Source: an uncultured Bacteroidales bacterium
Lineage (GTDB): Bacteria; Bacteroidota; Bacteroidia; Bacteroidales; UBA932
Reading direction: 5' to 3'
Assembly: GCA_937900465.1 (NCBI GenBank)
Contig: CALCEJ010000081.1
Coordinates: 1 to 19,207, forward strand
Length of the DNA stretch: 19,207 nt
The notes beneath the pieces were generated by a model. That model made no database searches. It was not told where the DNA came from and saw only the letters and a list, made by a program, of their open reading frames with translations. The position numbers were made by a program, and so were the translations under genes. This document shows, in pieces, positions 1 through 5,867 of the stretch. The first letter of the stretch is position 1, and every line of letters begins with the position of its first letter.

Positions 1-814
1 CGCCGGTGGCGGAGGTGTCACCCATGTTGCCGAACACCATGGACTGGACGTTCACGGCTGTTCCCCAGTCGTCCGGAATGTGCTCGATCTGACGGTAGCG
101 GATAGCGCGCTTTCCGTTCCAGGACTTGAACACGCCGCCGATGGAGCCCCAGAGCTGGGCCTGTGCATCGTCCGGGAATTCAACACCGAGGACTTCCTTG
201 ATGCGGACTTTGAAAGCCTCTGCGAGGTCGCGGAGTTCCTCAGCGGTGAGCTCTGTGTCGCTCTGGTAACCGCGAGCGTCCTTCACGTCCTGCATCATAC
301 GGTCAAGCTGCTGGCGGATTCCCTGTCCGTCCTCGGGCTCGATGCCCTCTGCCTTCTCCATAACGACATCAGAGTACATCATAATGAGACGGCGGTATGC
401 GTCATAGACAAAACGGGGATTCTGGGTCTTTGCGATAAGGCCGGGGATGGTCTTGGAGCAAAGTCCGATGTTGAGGATGGTGTCCATCATTCCGGGCATT
501 GAGCTGCGTGCGCCGCTGCGGCAGGATACCAGAAGGGGATCCTTCTCGTCGCCGAACTTCTTGCCCATTATTTTCTCCGTAGCTTCAAGCGCCGCGGCAA
601 CATCATTCCTGAGTTCGGGAGTGTATCCTCCGCCAAGGCGGTAGTACTCCGTGCAGCATTCGGTAGTGATTGTGAATCCTGCGGGAACCGGCATCCCGAG
701 GAGGTTCATTTCTGCGAGGTTGGCACCCTTGCCGCCCAGCAGTTCCCTCATTGTGCCATCGCCCTCGGCCTTCTTGGCGCCAAAGCGATAGACTCTTTTC
801 TTGATTTCTGCCAT
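1..814 (-). CDS. ppdK: Pyruvate, phosphate dikinase (N-terminal part, cut by window edge)
   Basis: Pyruvate phosphate dikinase interconverts pyruvate + ATP + phosphate and PEP + AMP + PPi in the cytoplasm, linking glycolysis and gluconeogenesis in anaerobes. Translating the minus strand from the ATG at 814-812 gives MAEIKKRVYRFGAKKAEGDG, then a glycine-rich LLGGKGANLAEM segment (about residues 26-37) and VSCRSGARSSMPGMMDTILN, the signature of the family's ATP-grasp nucleotide-binding domain. The frame stays open to base 1, giving 271 codons of a protein that is normally about 870-910 residues; the swivelling phosphohistidine domain and the PEP/pyruvate barrel lie outside the window. The start is the first ATG, about 55 bases downstream of a TAnnTTTG promoter element. 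The nuclease gene lies upstream on the same strand. Identification is firm; only the truncation limits it. Confidence 0.96.
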   Translation of the reverse strand, partial: MAEIKKRVYRFGAKKAEGDGTMRELLGGKGANLAEMNLLGMPVPAGFTITTECCTEYYRLGGGYTPELRNDVAAALEATEKIMGKKFGDEKDPLLVSCRSGARSSMPGMMDTILNIGLCSKTIPGLIAKTQNPRFVYDAYRRLIMMYSDVVMEKAEGIEPEDGQGIRQQLDRMMQDVKDARGYQSDTELTAEELRDLAEAFKVRIKEVLGVEFPDDAQAQLWGSIGGVFKSWNGKRAIRYRQIEHIPDDWGTAVNVQSMVFGNMGDTSATG

Positions 815-869
815 TGTAATTGGTTGGTATTATAAGTTAATTTTGTTCTCTGCTAAAAAAAAAGCGCCG

Positions 870-877
870 CAAAGATA
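870..877 (-). promoter_or_regulatory. Bacteroidota -7 promoter element for ppdK
   Basis: On the minus strand this reads TATCTTTG, a match to the Bacteroidota -7 consensus TAnnTTTG. It lies 55 bases before the ppdK ATG in the only sizeable gap of the left block. No convincing TTG -33 element sits 19-20 bases upstream, so the promoter may be weak or need an activator. The leader downstream holds a run of nine T (minus strand, 855-863). Confidence 0.6.
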
Positions 878-919
878 GCAATTTTTCGCCATTTTCGCTA
901 TAGCCCATATACCCCCGCG

Positions 920-1945
920 CTACAGCCCCCAGTCGGATGCATTTGCGACCGTTTTAGGAGCGTTCGGAACGTTGGGGAAGTAGGTGAATCCGGTGATCTT
1001 TTCAAGATCCGCGATTGACATCATCTCAGTCTTTGTGACCTTCTGGCCCTTGAGCCCGTTGGTATGGGCCCTGACAAACGCCGCGCACTTGAGTTCGTCC
1101 GCGCTGCAGTTTTTCACGGCTTTTCCCGAGGAGCCGTTCTTTGTACGGAGAAGGGCGTAGTAGAACATTGTGGGCATCGAGACATCGTCGCGTCCGCCGA
1201 AGGAAATAAGCGAAGGGCTCTGATACTCCTTGTATCCGTCTACGAACTCCTCGAAATAGCATCCGATAACCTCATAGAGGGTGTCACGGCAAACCTGTCC
1301 GTCAACCCACTCCTCCAGAAGATTCCATCCGCCGCTTCCGGTGTTGAATCCGGAGGAGAGCTGGGGCGCGATGTTCGTATAGTAGAACACCTGGTTGTTA
1401 GTCGCCTTCGAGGCGGTTCGCTCCGCGGAGCCCAGCATATGGCCCTTGTTACATCCGCCGCCGGTGCTCTTCGAGCTGTACTGAATGGAATAGGGGACGT
1501 CAGGATCACGCCCATACGCCTCCGTCCTGCCGCTGTCTCCTTCGTACATCGAGTGGCGGGGCGCAGCGATCCATACCGGGCAGTGGAACACCGCGCTGTA
1601 TGCTACGGTATAGTTCCTTGCGAGGTTTCCCTTGGCGTCCTTGACGTCCGGGCATATGTGCATGGCATAATAGAGGTCCCTGTCAGACTGGCTGACAAGA
1701 TAGCCTTCCGTGTCTTTCGTAAGGTCCATTACCGGAAGTTCAGCCCATCCGGGCATCTCCGCCGCGGCGGAACCCGAACCATTGCCATTGCCGTCGCCGT
1801 TGCCATTGCCGTTACCGTTATTATCTCCGGTGCCCTGCTGTGCCGTACCCTGCTGCTGTCCGCTTTCTCCGGTGCCGAATCCGCCCTCCTCGATACAGGA
1901 GGCCATAAGCGCCAGCGCGGCTATCAGTGAGAAGATCTTGATCAT
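920..1945 (-). CDS. Secreted lipoprotein DNA/RNA non-specific endonuclease (NucA/NUC1 family)
   Basis: Predicted sugar-nonspecific endonuclease of the beta-beta-alpha-metal type, 341 residues. The N-terminus MIKIFSLIAALALMASC is a lipoprotein signal with the lipobox ending at Cys17. Acidic residues (IEE) follow the cysteine at once, as in the surface-export signals of Bacteroidota lipoproteins. A low-complexity Gly/Asn linker (residues about 41-59) separates the anchor from the enzyme. The catalytic motif is CNKGHMLGSAERTAS (about 165-179), equivalent to DRGH with His169 as general base. The metal-binding Asn is probably N191 in TNIAPQ, and the W..LEEW segment (207-213) also fits the family. 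Several cysteines (98, 122, 165, 219, 229) could form disulfides outside the cytoplasm. The start lies one base after the glyA stop, so translation is probably coupled. A likely role is degrading external nucleic acid for nutrition; this is inferred. Confidence 0.88.
   Translation of the reverse strand: MIKIFSLIAALALMASCIEEGGFGTGESGQQQGTAQQGTGDNNGNGNGNGDGNGNGSGSAAAEMPGWAELPVMDLTKDTEGYLVSQSDRDLYYAMHICPDVKDAKGNLARNYTVAYSAVFHCPVWIAAPRHSMYEGDSGRTEAYGRDPDVPYSIQYSSKSTGGGCNKGHMLGSAERTASKATNNQVFYYTNIAPQLSSGFNTGSGGWNLLEEWVDGQVCRDTLYEVIGCYFEEFVDGYKEYQSPSLISFGGRDDVSMPTMFYYALLRTKNGSSGKAVKNCSADELKCAAFVRAHTNGLKGQKVTKTEMMSIADLEKITGFTYFPNVPNAPKTVANASDWGL
1769..1825 (-). repeat. Low-complexity Gly/Asn linker repeat in the nuclease gene
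   Basis: A degenerate tandem repeat of about 6 bases (GGNAAC-like on the coding strand) encodes alternating Gly with Asn/Asp/Ser, residues 41-59. It makes a flexible spacer between the lipid anchor and the catalytic domain. Such a repeat can change in length by slippage in 6-base steps without shifting frame. Confidence 0.8.
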
Positions 1946-1946
1946 A

Positions 1947-3290
1947 TCAATAATTGTTAAGCGGCCTTCCGGCTGTCATCATATGGACCTTGCGGCGCAC
2001 TTCCTCGAGGACGGCGCTGTGGGCTGCGAGCTCCGCGGTCTGCTCCTCCGTGGGCTCCTTTGCCGTAAGGGCCTCGAAGTGGAGGGCTGCGGAGGTAAGG
2101 ACGGTGTCAATCAGTTCGACGATGTCCGTCATATCCTTTTCCACGAATCCGCGGGAAGTGACTGCGGGAGTGCCGACGCGGAGTCCGGAGGTCTGGAATG
2201 CGCTTCTGGAGTCAAACGGAACCATATTCTTGTTTACCGTGATATCAGCCCTGACGAGCTGTTTTTCCGCAACGCGTCCGGTAAGGGCGGGGAATTTCGC
2301 GCGGAGGTCGATAAGCATAAGATGGTTGTCCGTACCGCCGGAGATGATCTTGTAGCCCTTGTCCGTAAACGCTGCGGCCATAACCGCTGCATTCGAGACA
2401 ACCTGCTTCTGGTACTTGACAAATTCCGGCTGGGCCGCCTCGAAGAAGGCGACGGCCTTTGCCGCGATAACGTGCTCGAGGGGACCGCCCTGGATGCCGG
2501 GGAAAACGCTCGAATCCAGCACCGCGCTCATCTTCTTGACCTCGCCCTTTGGAGTGAGTATTCCGAAGGGGTTATCGAAGTCCTTACCCATCAGGATGAT
2601 GCCGCCGCGGGGACCGCGGAGGGTCTTGTGGGTCGTGGACGTTACGATATGGGCGTATTTGACCGGGTTTTTGAGAAGACCGGCGGCGATCAGACCGGCG
2701 GTATGGGCCATATCGATCCAGAGGAGGGCGCCAACCTTGTCCGCGATGGCCCTCATCCTCTCGTAGTCCCACTCGCGGGAGTAGGCGGATGCGCCTCCGA
2801 TTATGAGTTTGGGCTTATGCTCGAGCGCCTTCCTCTCCATATCGTCGTAGTCCACGAGCCCGGTCTCCGGGTTGAGTCCATAGGCGACGGGGTGATACAG
2901 GATGCCGGAAGCGTTGACGGGGGAGCCGTGGGTCAGATGCCCGCCCATCGAAAGGTCAAGGCCCATAAAAGTGTCGCCGGGACGGAGGCACGCCATCGTG
3001 ACGGCCATATTCGCCTGGGCGCCGGAATGGGGCTGGACATTCGCGTACTCCGCGCCGTAGAGCGCCTTCACGCGGTCGATGGCGATTTGCTCGATCTGGT
3101 CCACCACCTCGCATCCGCCGTAGTAGCGCTTGCCGGGGTAGCCTTCGGCATATTTATTCGTACAGACTGAGCCCATTGCCGCCATCACCTGTTCCGTCAC
3201 GTAGTTTTCCGATGCGATCAGTTCCAGTCCTGAACTCTGGCGTTCGGTCTCTTTCTTGATAAGGTCAAAAACCTGTAGGTCCTGTTTCAT
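1947..3290 (-). CDS. glyA: Serine hydroxymethyltransferase
   Basis: PLP enzyme that converts serine + tetrahydrofolate to glycine + 5,10-methylene-THF, the main one-carbon source for purine, thymidylate and methionine synthesis. It has 447 residues, slightly longer than the usual 410-430. Visible signatures are LELIASENY (22-30), the YAEGYPGKRYYGG segment (47-59), VQPHSGAQAN (85-94), WIDMAHTAGL (191-200) with the PLP-contacting Asp193 and the His196 region, and STTHKTLRGPRGG (218-230), where Lys222 should form the Schiff base. The ATG start gives MKQDLQVFDLIKKE, a normal family N-terminus. It follows the PhoH-like gene by 18 bases and precedes the nuclease by one base, so it sits inside the minus-strand operon. 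No separate promoter was seen. All catalytic motifs are intact. Confidence 0.98.
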   Translation of the reverse strand: MKQDLQVFDLIKKETERQSSGLELIASENYVTEQVMAAMGSVCTNKYAEGYPGKRYYGGCEVVDQIEQIAIDRVKALYGAEYANVQPHSGAQANMAVTMACLRPGDTFMGLDLSMGGHLTHGSPVNASGILYHPVAYGLNPETGLVDYDDMERKALEHKPKLIIGGASAYSREWDYERMRAIADKVGALLWIDMAHTAGLIAAGLLKNPVKYAHIVTSTTHKTLRGPRGGIILMGKDFDNPFGILTPKGEVKKMSAVLDSSVFPGIQGGPLEHVIAAKAVAFFEAAQPEFVKYQKQVVSNAAVMAAAFTDKGYKIISGGTDNHLMLIDLRAKFPALTGRVAEKQLVRADITVNKNMVPFDSRSAFQTSGLRVGTPAVTSRGFVEKDMTDIVELIDTVLTSAALHFEALTAKEPTEEQTAELAAHSAVLEEVRRKVHMMTAGRPLNNY

Positions 3291-3308
3291 ATTATGCAGT
3301 TATTTTGA

Positions 3309-4640
3309 TTACAGAAGTTTTGCGGCGATTTCGCTGAGGGCGGAGCGTTCGCCCTTCCGGAGGAAGATGTGCTGGAACAAAGGCTGTCCGTCCATCTTTT
3401 CGCCAAGGTGGGTAAGGCCGTTGGACCACTGGTCCAGATACGGCTGGTCAATCTGGAATATATCTCCCGTGAAGACCATCTTCGTGCCGTCTCCGGCGCG
3501 GGTGATGATGGTCTTGACTTCGTGCGGGGTGAGGTTCTGGGCCTCGTCCACGATGAAGAAGCAGTTCCCGAGCGAACGGCCTCGGATGTAGGCGAGGGGG
3601 GATATCACGAGTTTCTCCTCCTTCAGAAGGGCCTCTATCCTCTGGAACTGGCGTGTCCCGGGCTTGAAGCAATGCTTGATGACTTCGAGGTTGTCCATCA
3701 GGGGCTGGATGTACGGGGACATCTTGGTTTTCTGGTCGCCGGGGAGAAAGCCTATGTCCTGGCCTCCGAGGACGACGGTGGGCCTTGAAAGGATGATCTG
3801 GTCGTAGTCCCTTTCCTGCTCGATTGCGGATGCGAGGGCGATCAGCGTCTTTCCGGTTCCGGCGCCTCCGGTGAGGGAAACCAGGGATATCTTCTTGTTG
3901 AGGCAGGCGTCCATCGCGAAGCGCTGCTCTTCGTTTCTGGGGCGTATTCCGGAGGCCTCACGGGCCTTCACAAGGACGATTCTCCGGCCCCTCGGATCAT
4001 AGCGGGCACAGACGGTATCTCCGCCGAAGTCTATCTTGTAGAGCTGGTTGGGCTTTGGCTCGTTGTCTTCGACAGCCTCCCACGGAACGGCGTTTTCCGG
4101 CCCGTAGGTAAGCGCCTGGGCAACTTCGTTCCACTTGTTTCCCTGGAGCTGGATTACTTCTTCGCGGGTTTTCTCGATGTCTTCGTCTTCGAGTTTGTCA
4201 GTGAGGTAGTCCTGGGCCTCCATCCCGGCGGCCTTAGCCTTGAGACGGAGATTGATGTCCTTGGTGACAAGGGCGACAAACTTTTTTGGGTTGTTGTCGC
4301 GGACCCATATCGCGGTTGCGAGAATCCTGTGGTCCTGGATATCGTCGCGGAAGAGTTCCTTCAGCCCGTCCGGGAAGGGATGGTTGGGCTCGATCTTGAT
4401 GTAACCCTGGTTCTTTCCCAGTTTTACGCCGCGGGGACCGAATTTTTTTCCGTCCGTAAGGAGGTTTATTTCCCTCATAAAGGCACGGGCGTTGTACGAG
4501 AGCGTGTCGTTACCCTTTTTGAATTTGTCCAGCTCCTCGACAACGGCTATCGGAATCACGAGGTCGTTATCCTGGAAATTGTTGATTGCGTTGTGGTCGT
4601 GGAGGATGATGTTGGTGTCGAGGACAAAAATCTTTGGCAT
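3309..4640 (-). CDS. PIN domain-PhoH family ATPase
   Basis: Predicted 443-residue fusion of an N-terminal PIN ribonuclease domain and a C-terminal PhoH P-loop ATPase/helicase-like domain, the arrangement of the PhoH2/YlaK type thought to act on RNA. The PIN domain begins KIFVLDTNIILHD with Asp8. Further acidic positions are in VVEELDKFK, DHRILATA and VTKDINLR, consistent with a metal-dependent nuclease site. The ATPase has Walker A GGAGTGKT (257-264), Walker B FFIVDEAQN (361-369) and a sensor-like MVFTGDIFQID. A TTG at 4664 would add eight residues, but the ATG at 4640 gives MPKIFVLDTN, which fits the family start better, so I chose it. It lies 21 bases after the PurL-like stop and 18 bases before glyA. 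Function is inferred from domains; the physiological RNA target is unknown. Confidence 0.92.
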   Translation of the reverse strand: MPKIFVLDTNIILHDHNAINNFQDNDLVIPIAVVEELDKFKKGNDTLSYNARAFMREINLLTDGKKFGPRGVKLGKNQGYIKIEPNHPFPDGLKELFRDDIQDHRILATAIWVRDNNPKKFVALVTKDINLRLKAKAAGMEAQDYLTDKLEDEDIEKTREEVIQLQGNKWNEVAQALTYGPENAVPWEAVEDNEPKPNQLYKIDFGGDTVCARYDPRGRRIVLVKAREASGIRPRNEEQRFAMDACLNKKISLVSLTGGAGTGKTLIALASAIEQERDYDQIILSRPTVVLGGQDIGFLPGDQKTKMSPYIQPLMDNLEVIKHCFKPGTRQFQRIEALLKEEKLVISPLAYIRGRSLGNCFFIVDEAQNLTPHEVKTIITRAGDGTKMVFTGDIFQIDQPYLDQWSNGLTHLGEKMDGQPLFQHIFLRKGERSALSEIAAKLL

Positions 4641-4660
4641 ATTGCAAGTTTTCGGTGTTG

Positions 4661-5800
4661 TCAATCTTCCCCTTCCTTTGACCCCAGCAGGGAATCGAGG
4701 ATTCCGCCGATTCCCGTCTTGCCTCCTGCGATGACGGAGATCCCGTCTGCGGAAGGATCCGGGTGGCCGAGGGGGAAATAAGCTATATCCTGCAGGAGGA
4801 ATTCAGCGTCTATGTAGTCGTAATCTATGTCTGCAATCTGGAGGATGACTCCGGGAACTTCAGAGAAAAGCACCCTGAGGGGCTTCTCGTTGCCGTATGC
4901 ACGGCAGATGTCGCCGATGGAGATGCTCGCGCCCGCACCGCTTTCCGCCATCTTCGACAGAGCCGTCATCAGGCCGCCGTTTCCGACACTGGCGCCTGCC
5001 CTTACGACCCCGTCCTCCACGAGTTCCCTCACAACCTCGAAGCAGTCGATAAAGTAATCCGCGTCGCCTATCTCCGGTGCCGTGCCGGCTCCGGGGCTCG
5101 TCGCCTCCTCGAGCGCGCTGCCGCCAAGGCGGAAATCGCACGAGTCGAAGGGAACATAGACAAGCCAGTCGCTCCGCTCCGGAAGTATTGTGGCGGGGCA
5201 TTTCCGGCGGCGGGATATCCGCGGGGAGGCAGTCCTGAAGGGGAGTTCCCCGAAGAGTCCTTCTTCGTCCTCGTCCTGATTGGGATCCTCCTCTTCCGTT
5301 GTGACGGCCTTGAAGGATACTGAGCAGGCACCCTGGGACAGCCCGAGCGATGATATCCTAAGGCCGAGCGAGTCGATATAGCTTCCGGCAGCCTCCACGG
5401 AGGCGTAGAACGCCGCCATATTCCCTATCTTCTCCCCGTTCCACTTCCATTCCGCCTTCAGGGTAAGGTCTCCGAGGCGGAAGTGTCCGCCCATCCATAT
5501 CGTGTCTATAAGCGCTCCGGCTATCTTTTCAGCGGTGTACGGTCCGGCGAACGGTCCGGGAACGCAGCGGCCGTGAAGGGAGCTGACGGCCTTCAGGGAT
5601 GATGTGATGTCAGTGGAGTCCAGGTCTATGGACGACGGGGCCGGGTCGATGGTCTCGTCAGCAATGACAGGAAGGGCCTCCGGAGCGTCGTCCTTTGGAA
5701 TGACGCCGTCAAGGGCGCATTCCCGAAGGATCGCTTCCGGAGTCAGCGGCTGCTGTATGCCGTCGATTATATAATTGCTCCTGAGGATATTGCCCAGCAT
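4661..5800 (-). CDS. PurL-like (FGAM synthase-related) protein with degenerate active site
   Basis: A 379-residue protein that I read as a diverged single module of phosphoribosylformylglycinamidine synthase (PurL/AIR-synthase superfamily). The N-terminal half has GPYTAEKIAGALIDTIWMGG (86-105), like the PurM-type N domain, and MAAFYASVEAAGSYIDSLGL (128-147). In the usual position of the SGKDSL nucleotide motif stands ISSLGLSQGACS (149-160), so key residues are lost. The C-terminal half keeps FRLGGSAL (223-230), SVGNGGLMTALSKMAESGAG (271-290, matching the family's DGGL..AL.EMA) and LFSEVPGVILQI (311-322). An acidic stretch (168-180) followed by a basic one (194-200) is an odd insertion. Full PurL is about 740 or 1,230-1,300 residues, so this is far too short to be the enzyme. 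It heads an operon with PhoH-like and glyA and diverges from folC. The fold assignment is by motif only; function is unknown and probably not catalytic. Confidence 0.7.
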   Translation of the reverse strand: MLGNILRSNYIIDGIQQPLTPEAILRECALDGVIPKDDAPEALPVIADETIDPAPSSIDLDSTDITSSLKAVSSLHGRCVPGPFAGPYTAEKIAGALIDTIWMGGHFRLGDLTLKAEWKWNGEKIGNMAAFYASVEAAGSYIDSLGLRISSLGLSQGACSVSFKAVTTEEEDPNQDEDEEGLFGELPFRTASPRISRRRKCPATILPERSDWLVYVPFDSCDFRLGGSALEEATSPGAGTAPEIGDADYFIDCFEVVRELVEDGVVRAGASVGNGGLMTALSKMAESGAGASISIGDICRAYGNEKPLRVLFSEVPGVILQIADIDYDYIDAEFLLQDIAYFPLGHPDPSADGISVIAGGKTGIGGILDSLLGSKEGED

Positions 5801-5812
5801 CGCAGATGCATA

Positions 5813-5843
5813 TTGTTTTGAAATTCAAAAGTAACTAAATTTG
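5813..5843 (+). promoter_or_regulatory. folC promoter (-33 TTG, -7 TAAATTTG)
   Basis: TTG at 5813-5815, a 20-base spacer and TAAATTTG at 5836-5843 match the Bacteroidota promoter layout. The expected start of transcription, around 5849-5851, leaves a short leader before the folC ATG at 5868. The elements interleave with the minus-strand promoter of the PurL-like gene. Confidence 0.7.
5816..5830. promoter_or_regulatory. 15-base palindrome between divergent promoters
   Basis: TTTTGAAATTCAAAA is a perfect inverted repeat with 7-base arms and one central base. It sits in the spacer of the folC promoter and covers most of the -7 element of the opposing promoter. It could be an operator controlling both genes, but AT-rich DNA gives such palindromes by chance, so the regulatory role is inference. 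Confidence 0.4.
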
Positions 5844-5856
5844 TGAACAAAAACAA
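5826..5856 (-). promoter_or_regulatory. Promoter of the PurL-like/phoH/glyA operon (-33 TTG, -7 TACTTTTG)
   Basis: On the minus strand TTG lies at 5856-5854, followed by a 20-base spacer and TACTTTTG at 5833-5826. Spacing and sequence mirror the folC promoter on the other strand. The two -7 boxes are only two bases apart, so RNA polymerase can probably occupy one promoter at a time. Confidence 0.7.
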
Positions 5857-5867
5857 AAATCTTTACG

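Noticed and set aside
80..502. Plus-strand open frame at the left edge
   Set aside because: It is antisense to ppdK, which has unmistakable motifs in the same interval.
1710..3170. Long plus-strand open frame (486 codons) across the nuclease and glyA
   Set aside because: It is antisense to two genes with clear family motifs; the high GC content and codon bias create long opposite-strand frames. Its translation shows no recognisable domain.
4641..4664. TTG start for the PhoH-like protein at 4664, overlapping the upstream stop
   Set aside because: It would add eight residues not typical of the family; the ATG at 4640 directly precedes the PIN domain strand.
5225..5275. Small GGGGA/TCCCC inverted repeat and acidic-basic stretch in the PurL-like gene as a second palindromic insertion
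   Set aside because: The arms are only five bases, there is no long terminal repeat like the one in folC, and the protein insertion can be ordinary divergence.
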